Below are positions 1 through 6,485 of a DNA stretch of 16,766 nucleotides, in pieces. A program made the translations under genes and the position numbers. Source of the DNA: Candidatus Zixiibacteriota bacterium (GTDB lineage: Bacteria > Zixibacteria > MSB-5A5 > GN15 > FEB-12); contig JAMPYH010000015.1 in the NCBI GenBank assembly GCA_023700785.1, positions 1-16,766 on the forward strand, in the 5' to 3' direction. A model generated the notes under the pieces. It had not been told where the DNA came from, made no database searches, and saw only the letters and a program-made list of their open reading frames with translations. Numbering within the stretch: the stretch's first letter is position 1; each line of letters begins with the position of its first letter.

Positions 1-1
1 C

Positions 2-19
2 CTGCCGAATTGCCCGTAA
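2..19 (+). CDS. 3' end of an upstream gene, probably another protein with a dockerin-like tail
   Basis: Only the last five codons and the stop are in the window. They read L-P-N-C-P-stop. The metallopeptidase that follows ends L-P-D-C-P-stop, so the two genes probably share the same kind of C-terminal dockerin-like tail. This suggests a pair, or a longer row, of secreted proteins with the same sorting or binding tail. Five residues are weak evidence, and the match could be chance. The 160 bases between this stop and the next start hold no other gene that I can see. Confidence 0.4.
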   Translation: MPNCP

Positions 20-179
20 GTATCGAGTTAACCATATATGTGTCGTTCAAGAATGGCCATCGGGTGACCGGTGGCCGTTCGGATGAAAAACGGTGAGAGC
101 GGGAAATTTCGAGCTTCGAAAATAGCCCATTCGTGCTATATTGAGCAAACGAGTACTAACCGGCTGTAAGGGTATTTTC

Positions 180-2090
180 ATGCATCGCGCTTTGATCTTC
201 TCCTGCCTTCTTCTGTGCACGCTGTTAGTCGTTCCGGTTTCCGCTGATTCGGGGATTGCTGATAACAATTGGCAGATCGTCTTTCAGTACAACGCCGACG
301 GCTTGACGATCCGCCAGGCAGCGCCGATCGCCGAAAGCAGAAAGGCGATCACTACGCCCGGCCTGATCGGCGCGCCAGTGAGGTTGAGCTACGAAGCTGA
401 CTGGCTGGACGCCTCCGGAGCGATTCTCGCCCATTCGCATTTGATCATGCCGCTTGGCCGTCGGGTCGCGATCGTGGATTCGGCCGCGTGCGAAGTTGTT
501 ATGCCGTCACACGATGTTGTCGTGGTGCGCGTGAAAGGACCTTCCGCCGATCTTGATCCCGCGCAACTGAGACTGACAGTCGCGGCCGCGCCGATGATCC
601 GCGCGGAGGGAATCGAAGTTCCGACGTCGTTTGAGTTCCAAAGCGTCACCCTTCCACTACAGGTTGTGCGGCAGAGCCCGACACAGGGGCCGATCGGTGT
701 CACCAAGATCCGTGACACCGGGCCGGATAATAATCGACTCGTGATCGTGATACTGGGTGATGGCTACACTCCGGCGAGCGTAGCGTCGGGGATATACGCC
801 TCGCATGTCGGCACTTTGGTTTCAGCGTTCAGCGCGACAGTACCGTGGAACGTGATGTTTAACGGCACCAACATCTATCGGATCGATGTCGAGAGTAACG
901 AGGATGGAGCGGATCACGACCCGTATGGCACGTTTAGAGATACTTATTTCAACTCCAGTTTCTGGGTGGCGGGAATAGAGCGTTTACTCGCGGTTGATGA
1001 TCCCGGTTATTACCGCGCGGTCAATGCCGCCGACGCGCTGGTCGGCCCGGGCATGTGGGATGAGTTGGTAATTCAGGTCAATTCTACGAAGTATGGCGGG
1101 TCCGGCGGCGCGGTTTCAGTAGTATCAGCGCATAGCGCCGGCCCACAAGTAGTGCTGCATGAACTCGGGCATACTTTCGCCGGTCTGGCCGACGAATACA
1201 CTTCCGCCTACCCTGGATTTCCTCCGGGCGATGGCGAGCCGAATGTTGATTACGATGCATTCGGTCCAAACCTCAAATGGCTCGCCTGGGTTGAACCGGG
1301 CACACCGCTTCCCACTCCGGCGACTTCGCAATATTTCAATTCAGTCGGAACCTTCGAGGGAGCGCGCTATCTGACCAGCGGCATATACCGTCCGTGGTAT
1401 AATTGCCTGATGCGGTCGCTGGGTGTGCCGCTTGATCCGGTCTGTCGCGAGGCGCATCTGAAGGGCTTTTTTAATCGCACCAGCCTGATCGATGCCGCCG
1501 CTCCCGCCGTCGGGAGTAGCCGGCTTATTCGCTGGAGCGACAATCTTTTCTCCGTTGACCCGATCCCGTTTGCCGGATTGACCTACCAGTGGAAGATCAA
1601 CGATTCGATCCTCGCGGAAACAACCGAGACGCTCTCGCTCGATTGGCGGCAACTTGAGCAGTACGGTACTTTGCAGGGAGACAACCTAGCATTGACCGTC
1701 AGTTATCCCACCGGCATGATGCGCCTAAGCGAAGAATCGGAGCAATTCAGCTGGACCATCCGGCCTGACTGCAATAACAACAATCTCGCCGATGCCACTG
1801 ACCTTGCGATGCTCATCTCGTCCGACGCGGATCAAAACGGCATCCCCGATGAGTGCGACGCGCTGGTCTGCTGCGAAGGCGCGCGTGGGAATGTGAATGG
1901 CATTGGCGGACTGGACCTTTCCGATCTTTCGTTGCTGATCGCGTATCTGACCACTACGCCGCAGCCGTCGCTCGGATGCGGCAGTGAAGCGAACGTAAAC
2001 GGAGCATCGAGCATTGACCTCTCCGACCTGTCGTTGTTGATATCCTATTTGACCGTTACGCCGAAGCCGGTCCTCCCCGACTGCCCGTAG
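180..2090 (+). CDS. Secreted M64-family (IgA peptidase-type) zinc metallopeptidase with dockerin-like C-terminus
   Basis: Start chosen at ATG 180 (636 residues): AAGGG lies 7 bases upstream and a signal peptide follows (basic MHR, hydrophobic core, VPVSA cleavage near residue 22). An in-frame TTG at 141 would put 13 extra residues before the signal. The catalytic domain opens near residue 185 with VIVILGDGYT. Its zinc site is HELGHTFAGLADEY at residues 327-340: His327 and His331 bind metal, Glu328 is the catalytic base, and the trailing DEY is typical of M64. An Ig-like stretch follows near 455-520. Then comes a Cys/Asn/Asp-rich segment (530-560, DCNNNN...GIPDECD) and two dockerin-like repeats with loops at about 571-582 and 605-616. 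The loops are degenerate: calcium positions 1 and 3 are Asn and position 5 is Ile or Ala. The protein is probably exported and may act on extracellular protein; the substrate is unknown. Confidence 0.88.
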   Translation: MHRALIFSCLLLCTLLVVPVSADSGIADNNWQIVFQYNADGLTIRQAAPIAESRKAITTPGLIGAPVRLSYEADWLDASGAILAHSHLIMPLGRRVAIVDSAACEVVMPSHDVVVVRVKGPSADLDPAQLRLTVAAAPMIRAEGIEVPTSFEFQSVTLPLQVVRQSPTQGPIGVTKIRDTGPDNNRLVIVILGDGYTPASVASGIYASHVGTLVSAFSATVPWNVMFNGTNIYRIDVESNEDGADHDPYGTFRDTYFNSSFWVAGIERLLAVDDPGYYRAVNAADALVGPGMWDELVIQVNSTKYGGSGGAVSVVSAHSAGPQVVLHELGHTFAGLADEYTSAYPGFPPGDGEPNVDYDAFGPNLKWLAWVEPGTPLPTPATSQYFNSVGTFEGARYLTSGIYRPWYNCLMRSLGVPLDPVCREAHLKGFFNRTSLIDAAAPAVGSSRLIRWSDNLFSVDPIPFAGLTYQWKINDSILAETTETLSLDWRQLEQYGTLQGDNLALTVSYPTGMMRLSEESEQFSWTIRPDCNNNNLADATDLAMLISSDADQNGIPDECDALVCCEGARGNVNGIGGLDLSDLSLLIAYLTTTPQPSLGCGSEANVNGASSIDLSDLSLLISYLTVTPKPVLPDCP

Positions 2091-2111
2091 ATCCGGCCAA
2101 AGATCATGCAT

Positions 2112-2142
2112 TACCCCATGGTGGATAATCTACCATGGGGTA
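2112..2142 (+). terminator. Hairpin after the M64 peptidase gene
   Basis: A perfect 11-base-pair inverted repeat has arms at 2112-2122 (TACCCCATGGT) and 2132-2142 and a 9-base loop. It starts 21 bases after the peptidase stop and is followed by GTGTTTTA, so it fits an intrinsic terminator with a short T-tract. Confidence 0.65.
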
Positions 2143-2171
2143 GTGTTTTACCGGAGGCGGAAACGCGCAAC

Positions 2172-2199
2172 TTGACTTCGACCGCTAATTCACTAATTT
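2172..2199 (+). promoter_or_regulatory. Possible promoter of the ferritin-like gene
   Basis: TTGACT (2172-2177), a 16-base spacer and TAATTT (2194-2199) resemble a sigma-70 type promoter. It would start transcription about 50 bases before ATG 2256. The sigma preferences of this lineage are not known to me. Confidence 0.35.
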
Positions 2200-2255
2200 G
2201 GTTGCGCTAGTCGATGATACGGCAAGATAACGCTTGGAAATAAAGGCAGACTGTC

Positions 2256-2744
2256 ATGACACCAGTAGATCAACAAGTCCTCATGGCGCTGACGGCCGGG
2301 ATCCAGTCCGAGACCGCCGCGTATGTGTTCTATATTGAGGCATCCAAAAAGACGCAGGCAAAGCAATTCAAAGATGTGCTCGAGAAACTGGCATTCGAGG
2401 AAAAGATGCATTTCCAGATCCTCGAAGGTCAGCATCATTCACTGATCAGATCCGAGAAATGGATCAGCACCGCGGATATCCTGAAACGCGAGGGGCTCCC
2501 GGAGATCGGCGAAGATATGACCGACGTGCACCGCGACCTGATCAAGGAAGTACATGCCGCTGATTCGATAAAAACGATCCTCGACATCGCCTACCGTCTC
2601 GAAGTTGAGGCGTTTGAACTGTTCGAACGGGAGGCGGGGAGGACGACTTCGGACGAAGGGAAAAAGATCTTCCGGGATCTGGCGAAATTTGAGGAAGGTC
2701 ACATGCGGATCATCCAGGAGATGATCAAGAAGTTCGCGTCGTAG
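2256..2744 (+). CDS. Ferritin-like diiron protein (rubrerythrin family, no rubredoxin domain)
   Basis: This 162-residue protein is almost all helix and forms the four-helix ferritin-like fold. The metal ligand pattern is visible in order: Glu19 in helix A, Glu49-x-x-His52 (EEKMH) in helix B, Glu116/Glu118 and nearby acidic residues in helix C (LEVEAFELFERE), and Glu146-x-x-His149 (EEGH) in helix D. This is the rubrerythrin diiron arrangement. The C-terminal CxxC...CxxC rubredoxin domain of classical rubrerythrin is absent. Such proteins usually deal with peroxide or iron in anaerobes and microaerophiles, with electrons from a separate donor; that role is an inference here. There is no signal peptide, so it is probably cytoplasmic. 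It appears monocistronic, with a promoter-like sequence upstream and a hairpin downstream at 2913. Confidence 0.85.
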   Translation: MTPVDQQVLMALTAGIQSETAAYVFYIEASKKTQAKQFKDVLEKLAFEEKMHFQILEGQHHSLIRSEKWISTADILKREGLPEIGEDMTDVHRDLIKEVHAADSIKTILDIAYRLEVEAFELFEREAGRTTSDEGKKIFRDLAKFEEGHMRIIQEMIKKFAS

Positions 2745-2750
2745 CGATCT

Positions 2751-2897
2751 CCCACCGTCAAGCAGGTATGCGGCGATTCCGGTCAAGCCTGGGCTCGCCG
2801 CTTTCTTCTGGTCGCCAAGCATTTCAACGACATCAAGTTCCACCAGGTCACAGAGCGTCGGTGACCCGTTTTCCCTTGCCTTGCCGCTAAAACTGAG
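2751..2897 (-). other. Peptide-like relic or dispersed repeat (49 open codons, minus strand)
   Basis: Read on the minus strand from just after a TAG (2898-2900), an open stretch gives a protein-like text including SPTLCDLVELDVVEM, GDQ and ASPGLTGIAAYLLDGG. It has no convincing start with a ribosome binding site; an internal GTG lies at 2841-2843. The frame continues antisense into the ferritin-like gene, so the natural end is not defined. The amino acid content looks far more protein-like than other intergenic frames here. It may be a gene fragment or a copy of a dispersed repeat. No function is claimed. Confidence 0.35.
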
Positions 2898-2912
2898 CTA
2901 CGTTTCCCTCCC

Positions 2913-2937
2913 GAAGGCGGGATAGTCTCCTGCCTTC
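2913..2937 (+). terminator. Hairpin between ferritin-like and DedA genes
   Basis: Arms at 2913-2922 (GAAGGCGGGA) and 2928-2937 pair over 10 bases with one G-U pair and a 5-base loop. CTTTGCT follows. It could end the ferritin-like transcript, or be a palindromic repeat in the DedA leader. It also covers the only upstream alternative DedA start (TTG 2939), which supports the start at 2963. Confidence 0.4.
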
Positions 2938-2962
2938 TTTGCTAAGTTGGTATAAGTACTCA

Positions 2963-3628
2963 ATGGAATTCATACAGTCCGTTCTCGACCTGTTTTTGCG
3001 CCTGGACGACCACCTGCTGGAGATCATCCAGCATTACGGCAGTTGGACCTATCTGATACTGTTCCTCGTGATCTTCTGCGAAACCGGTCTGGTCGTGACG
3101 CCGTTCTTACCCGGCGATTCACTTTTGTTCGCGGCGGGAGCGCTTTCCGGCGCCGGCGCGTTGCGCATCGAGATCGTCTATCCGCTGCTTGTCTGCGCGT
3201 CTATCTGCGGCGACTCGCTCAACTACACTATCGGCCGCAAACTTGGCGCGCGCGTGCTTAAAAGCAACAGCCGGATTTTCAAGCCGAAATATGTCGAAAA
3301 GACTCAGCGTTTCTACGACAAATACGGCGCCAAGACCATGGTCCTCGCGCGATTCGTGCCGATAGTGCGAACCTTCGCGCCGTTCCTTGCCGGTGTCGGC
3401 AAAATGCCGCTTCGGAAGTTCCTCTTCTTTATTGTGGTCGGCGCGATCCTCTGGGTCTCGTCGTTCGCGCTGATCGGCTACCTTTTTGGCCAGCACCCGT
3501 TGGTCAAAGACCACTTCGGCCTGATCGCGCTCGGCATAGTTGGGATCTCTGTCATCCCTATCGCCATCGAGTTTATCAGGCATCGCTTTTCCAAATCCTC
3601 CGCGGCAAAGGTAGAAGCCGAGCAGTAG
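2963..3628 (+). CDS. DedA-family (VTT domain) inner-membrane protein
   Basis: This is a 221-residue polytopic membrane protein. The family's key residues align well with E. coli YqjA/YghB: Glu40 in FCETGLVVTPFLPGDSLLF, Asp52 in the same motif, and Arg130 and Arg136 in LARFVPIVRTFAPFLAG. Hydrophobic segments lie near 28-60, 72-90, 152-178 and 186-205. DedA proteins act in the inner membrane, and several are undecaprenyl-phosphate or phospholipid transporters linked to envelope homeostasis and proton motive force; the exact substrate here cannot be read. ATG 2963 is preferred because the upstream TTG 2939 lies at the edge of a hairpin. The ribosome binding site is weak. A decayed transporter gene begins 3 bases after the stop and was probably once in the same operon. 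Confidence 0.9.
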   Translation: MEFIQSVLDLFLRLDDHLLEIIQHYGSWTYLILFLVIFCETGLVVTPFLPGDSLLFAAGALSGAGALRIEIVYPLLVCASICGDSLNYTIGRKLGARVLKSNSRIFKPKYVEKTQRFYDKYGAKTMVLARFVPIVRTFAPFLAGVGKMPLRKFLFFIVVGAILWVSSFALIGYLFGQHPLVKDHFGLIALGIVGISVIPIAIEFIRHRFSKSSAAKVEAEQ

Positions 3629-3631
3629 CCG

Positions 3632-3925
3632 ATGGAAAGTCTCACCGATCCACTGGCGGGGAATCATCTGCTCCTGCTGTTTGCGGTGATCGGTCTGGGG
3701 TATCTGATCGGCTCGATCCGCCTGTTTGGATTTTCTTTCGGCGTGGCGGCGGTGATGGGGATGATGTCCGGCATATAAACCCAGCCGGCCTGTCTAGCCT
3801 GCGCCAGGCAGCAGTCGCAAAACAAACTCACGAATTTCTGGTACGCAACCGTCTATTCGGCGTCGAAGTTCGCCAGGATCATTCTGGCACAGGTAATCGT
3901 GACTCTGCTTCTGAAGTTGAGTTGA
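3632..3925 (+). pseudogene. Remnant of an AspT/YidE-type aspartate:alanine-exchanger-like transporter
   Basis: ATG 3632 opens a 48-codon frame whose text (LLLLFAVIGLGYLIGSIR, then LFGFSFGVAAV) is the N-terminal membrane helix of AspT/YidE-type transporters. After TAA 3776-3778 the same frame continues to TGA 3923-3925 with TQPACLACARQQ, WYATVYS and ARIILAQVIV. That is the TQPA/GYATVYP/KIILAQ end of the same family. The stop falls where family members usually read Q-T-Q-P-A, so CAA to TAA is the simplest explanation. Intact relatives have several hundred residues; here about 97 codons remain, so the centre was lost by an in-frame deletion near codon 41. It begins 3 bases after the DedA stop. 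Its 3' end overlaps the opposite-strand gene at 3879-4349. The family assignment is from remembered motifs and was not searched. Confidence 0.65.
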
Positions 3926-4349
3926 GCAGCGCCGAGTCGGGCGGGAGAAGAGAAGGGGCGGCCGGCGCGCCGAGCGCGGTATCGGTCTTTGGTTTAGCCG
4001 GCTCGATCTTTTGGAGCGAATCCGCTACCCGCACCATGGAATCGACCTTCTTGCTCACCAACTGTGAGAACGCGAACTGGCGCTCCATGTCACGCTCGAA
4101 GAGATCGAGATAGCGGAACAGTTCATCGGTGGTTATGTTATTGGCAGACAGGAGCGAATCGCGATACGCGAGAAAGGCCGGCGCGTCGGAGCGGAGGTTC
4201 GCGGAGGCAACCCAAACCCTGGCGGTGATATCCGCGTTCCTGAGATCGAGCGCGGCGGCTTGTTCGGCTCGCGACGCACTGTACGTCCTCCAGCCATACC
4301 AGGCCAGGAGGATCACCAGAACCGGCAGGAGCCGTTTGAGCCAGATCAT
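3879..4349 (-). CDS. Small membrane-anchored protein of unknown function
   Basis: I do not recognise this 156-residue protein. It starts with a single hydrophobic segment (about residues 3-19, WLKRLLPVLVILLAWYG) and lacks a clear signal-peptidase site, so it is probably an N-terminal membrane anchor. A polar helical body follows (about 25-118) with heptad-like spacing near 85-115. The C-terminal tail is low in complexity and rich in Pro, Ala and Ser. The start at ATG 4349 lies right before the anchor. Its last 15 codons overlap, on the opposite strand, the 3' end of the transporter remnant, so the tail may have been created or altered when that gene decayed. It is divergent from ispG. The coding call rests on length, the sensible anchor and the lack of competing frames. 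Confidence 0.6.
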   Translation of the reverse strand: MIWLKRLLPVLVILLAWYGWRTYSASRAEQAAALDLRNADITARVWVASANLRSDAPAFLAYRDSLLSANNITTDELFRYLDLFERDMERQFAFSQLVSKKVDSMVRVADSLQKIEPAKPKTDTALGAPAAPSLLPPDSALLNSTSEAESRLPVPE

Positions 4350-4367
4350 GAGATGTTCAACTTTCGG

Positions 4368-4395
4368 TTGCCAAGCATGCTAAAATATCTACATT
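4368..4395 (+). promoter_or_regulatory. Possible ispG promoter
   Basis: TTGCCA (4368-4373), a 16-base spacer and TACATT (4390-4395) lie 40 bases before the ispG ATG, in the AT-rich gap between two divergent genes. The fit to a sigma-70 consensus is moderate. Confidence 0.35.
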
Positions 4396-4434
4396 ATGGG
4401 TCTATGGTTCGAATAACTCAACGCTAATATCGAT

Positions 4435-5532
4435 ATGGACTTACAACTTTCCTATCCTATAAAACGACGCAAGAGCCGCGCTGTCAAGATTGGTGATGTC
4501 CTGATCGGCGGCGGTTTCCCCATCGCCATCCAGTCGATGACCACTACTGATACCCGCGATGTTGCGGCGACAGTCGGCCAGATCACGCAATTATTCGACG
4601 CCGGGTGCGATATTGTCCGGATCTCGGTGCTTAATCACCAGGCTGGTGACTGCCTGAAAGCGATCAAGGACCAGATCCCCAATAAACCGATTGTCGCGGA
4701 TATCCACTTCCAGTACAAGCTGGCGCTGAAGGCGATCGAAGCCGGGTTCGACAAGATCCGGATCAATCCCGGTAATATCGGGGCGGAATGGAAAGTTCGC
4801 GAAGTGACCAAAGCCGCGCAGGAACGAGGTGTGCCGATACGCATCGGCGTGAACTCCGGTTCACTTCCAAAAGACCTGCTCGAGCAGTATGGCCATGATG
4901 ATCCGCGAGCGTTTGTCGAAGCCGCCCTGCGCGAGGCCGCGATACTCGAAGATATGAACTTCCAGGATATCGTCTTGTCGGTGAAATCGACCAACACTAC
5001 GGTCGCCTTCTGGGCCTATCACATGCTCGGCCAGCGATGCGACTATCCGCTGCATATCGGCATCACCGAATCGGGCATCCTCGAGACCGGCACAGTGAAA
5101 TCGTCGGTCGGATTGGGCGCGATCCTGATGACCGGTATTGGCGACACTATCCGCGTCTCGCTCGCGGCGGATCCGATCCATGAACCGCGGGTCGCCAAAC
5201 AGATCTTGCAAAGTTGCGCGCTGGTGAACGAGGGAGTCGAAGTTATCGCCTGCCCTACTTGCGGCCGATGTCAGATTGATATGATCCCGTTGGCGGAGTC
5301 GATCTCAGCCAAGACGCGGCATATCAAAGCGCCGCTCAAAGTGGCGGTCATGGGATGCGCGGTCAACGGTCCCGGTGAAGCGGCGGCGGCCGATGTCGGT
5401 ATTGCCGGCGGCGCCGGTAAGGGGATCCTTATCAAGAAGGGGGAGATCGTCGCGCGCATGGATGAAGCTGACCTGGAGAAAAACCTGCTCGACGAGATCG
5501 AAGCGATGACCGGCGAGAAGATCCCGCGGTAG
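4435..5532 (+). CDS. ispG: 4-hydroxy-3-methylbut-2-enyl-diphosphate synthase (flavodoxin/ferredoxin), IspG/GcpE
   Basis: IspG converts 2-C-methyl-D-erythritol 2,4-cyclodiphosphate to HMBPP, the penultimate step of the MEP isoprenoid pathway, using a 4Fe-4S cluster. The 365 residues match the short bacterial form. The N-terminal TIM barrel is recognisable (MTTTDTRDV, ADIHFQYKLAL, KIRINPGNIG, GITESG). The C-terminal cluster domain has Cys273 and Cys276 (CPTCGRC), Cys308 (MGCAVNGPGEA) and Glu315. The spacing is the same as E. coli Cys270, Cys273, Cys305 and Glu312. A further Cys279 follows CPTCGR. No strong Shine-Dalgarno sequence precedes ATG 4435, but the family N-terminus fits this start. The product supplies undecaprenyl phosphate, the carrier used by the sugar transferase at 10610-12196, though the genes are not linked in an operon. 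The gene ends at a strong terminator. Confidence 0.97.
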   Translation: MDLQLSYPIKRRKSRAVKIGDVLIGGGFPIAIQSMTTTDTRDVAATVGQITQLFDAGCDIVRISVLNHQAGDCLKAIKDQIPNKPIVADIHFQYKLALKAIEAGFDKIRINPGNIGAEWKVREVTKAAQERGVPIRIGVNSGSLPKDLLEQYGHDDPRAFVEAALREAAILEDMNFQDIVLSVKSTNTTVAFWAYHMLGQRCDYPLHIGITESGILETGTVKSSVGLGAILMTGIGDTIRVSLAADPIHEPRVAKQILQSCALVNEGVEVIACPTCGRCQIDMIPLAESISAKTRHIKAPLKVAVMGCAVNGPGEAAAADVGIAGGAGKGILIKKGEIVARMDEADLEKNLLDEIEAMTGEKIPR

Positions 5533-5546
5533 AATCTGAATTACGC

Positions 5547-5565
5547 GGCAGACGAGACGTCTGCC
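5547..5565. repeat. Short perfect palindrome downstream of ispG
   Basis: Arms GGCAGACG (5547-5554) and CGTCTGCC (5558-5565) enclose AGA. No T-tract follows directly, and a separate strong terminator lies 15 bases further on, so this hairpin is extra. It looks like a dispersed intergenic palindrome. Confidence 0.5.
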
Positions 5566-5580
5566 ACACACAGTGATAAT

Positions 5581-5615
5581 AAAAACCGGCGAGGAAGCTC
5601 TCCTCGCCGGTTTTT
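5581..5615. terminator. Bidirectional intrinsic terminator shared by ispG and the coiled-coil gene
   Basis: A perfect 15-base-pair stem has arms at 5581-5595 and 5601-5615 with loop AGCTC. The GC-rich core is flanked by A5 on the left and T6 on the right. It therefore works for ispG (plus strand) and for the converging gene that ends at 5639 (minus strand). Confidence 0.92.
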
Positions 5616-5638
5616 TGTTTTCCTGCTCCTGATAAGCC

Positions 5639-6337
5639 CTATCTCGGCATGCCCATCTTGAGTTGGGCCTCGTGAAGTTTCGTCCGGCGGGTGATGATAT
5701 CCTTCTGCTTGGACGCGACTTTCTGCGTCGCCTCCGCCTGGTCTTTCTGCGATTTCAACACGCGAACTTCGAGTTCCCTCAGCACCTGCTGATGGGTGCT
5801 CAAGGCGAGGTCACCCACCCTGGCGACATAGAGCGAATCATACTCGATCCGCTTGCGCACCAACTCGAGTTCCAGCCCAAGAGTCTTCAGCTGAGTGTCC
5901 GCAAGTTCAGCTTCGGTCTTGGCTGCCTCAACCTCCGCCTTACGCAGGTCTTTCAGCTTTTTGAGCAGATCAACCGCCTGTTCGTTTGCCTTTTTCTCCA
6001 AATCGAGCGCGATCGCCTCGGTCCGGCGTTGAGCCCTCTTCGCTTCGTCCTTTCGACGGTTGACTTCGTCGATCGCCGCTTTGCGCGTATCGATCGTGGC
6101 GTCGATCCGGGCCAGGCGCTCTTCAGCCTGCTGGCGATGGATCTCCGCCAGCGAGTGTGTCGCGCGAACGTTTTCCATGTCGGTAGTGATCTCCGCCGCC
6201 GTGCGGGTTGGAATGACCACCATCCGTGGATCGGTCAACATCGGCGGCTCCGCCGCTTGTTGCGCCACCGCCGCGTCCGCCATGACCAACGTAATGAGCG
6301 CCAGCGATATGACAATTGTATGAATTATTCTCGGCAT
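5639..6337 (-). CDS. Secreted (periplasmic) coiled-coil protein of unknown function
   Basis: The start at ATG 6337 (232 residues) is set by a strong AGGAGG 8 bases upstream; the open frame extends further upstream, but without such a site. Residues 1-25 form a signal peptide (MPRIIHTIVISLALIT, then AAVAQQ). From about residue 47 to 228 the protein is charged and Ala/Lys/Glu-rich with heptad-like spacing, typical of a long coiled coil. There are no cysteines and no lipobox, so it is probably soluble in the periplasm. No enzyme motif is visible. Roles such as a spacer, chaperone or scaffold at the envelope are possible, but nothing in the sequence decides. It shares a terminator with ispG and is divergent from the flavoprotein gene at 6486. 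Confidence 0.8.
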   Translation of the reverse strand: MPRIIHTIVISLALITLVMADAAVAQQAAEPPMLTDPRMVVIPTRTAAEITTDMENVRATHSLAEIHRQQAEERLARIDATIDTRKAAIDEVNRRKDEAKRAQRRTEAIALDLEKKANEQAVDLLKKLKDLRKAEVEAAKTEAELADTQLKTLGLELELVRKRIEYDSLYVARVGDLALSTHQQVLRELEVRVLKSQKDQAEATQKVASKQKDIITRRTKLHEAQLKMGMPR

Positions 6338-6392
6338 ACGCTTATCCTCCTGTGCGTGATTAACAGCCCCTGTTCGTGTTCCACCTGTTCTC

Positions 6393-6422
6393 ATTATACT
6401 CGAAACCGGTATTCCTGCGCAA
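6393..6422 (-). promoter_or_regulatory. Promoter candidate for the coiled-coil gene
   Basis: On the minus strand, TTGCGC (6422-6417), an 18-base spacer and a perfect TATAAT (6398-6393) would start transcription about 50 bases before ATG 6337, leaving room for the AGGAGG site. Confidence 0.5.
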
Positions 6423-6451
6423 TCGATACATGAACTCGCCGCGATATCCAA

Positions 6452-6479
6452 TTGTACCATTGACAGAATTGATTATATT
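6452..6479 (+). promoter_or_regulatory. Promoter candidate right next to the flavoprotein start
   Basis: TTGTAC (6452-6457), a 16-base spacer and TATATT (6474-6479) are followed by only six bases before ATG 6486. Transcription would then start at or within a few bases of the ATG, which suggests a leaderless mRNA. A TTGACA at 6460-6465 is too close to the ATG to pair with a -10 box in front of it. Confidence 0.4.
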
Positions 6480-6485
6480 ACGAGG

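Noticed and set aside
3119..3667. 182-codon minus-strand frame opposite DedA
   Set aside because: It is antisense to a clearly conserved DedA gene, and its very high Arg/Asp/Glu content is the usual shadow of a GC-rich gene in another frame.
5663..6433. 256-codon plus-strand frame opposite the coiled-coil gene
   Set aside because: It is a mirror of the repetitive Lys/Glu/Ala coiled-coil coding sequence. It has no start signal, and the opposite strand has a promoter, AGGAGG and a signal peptide.
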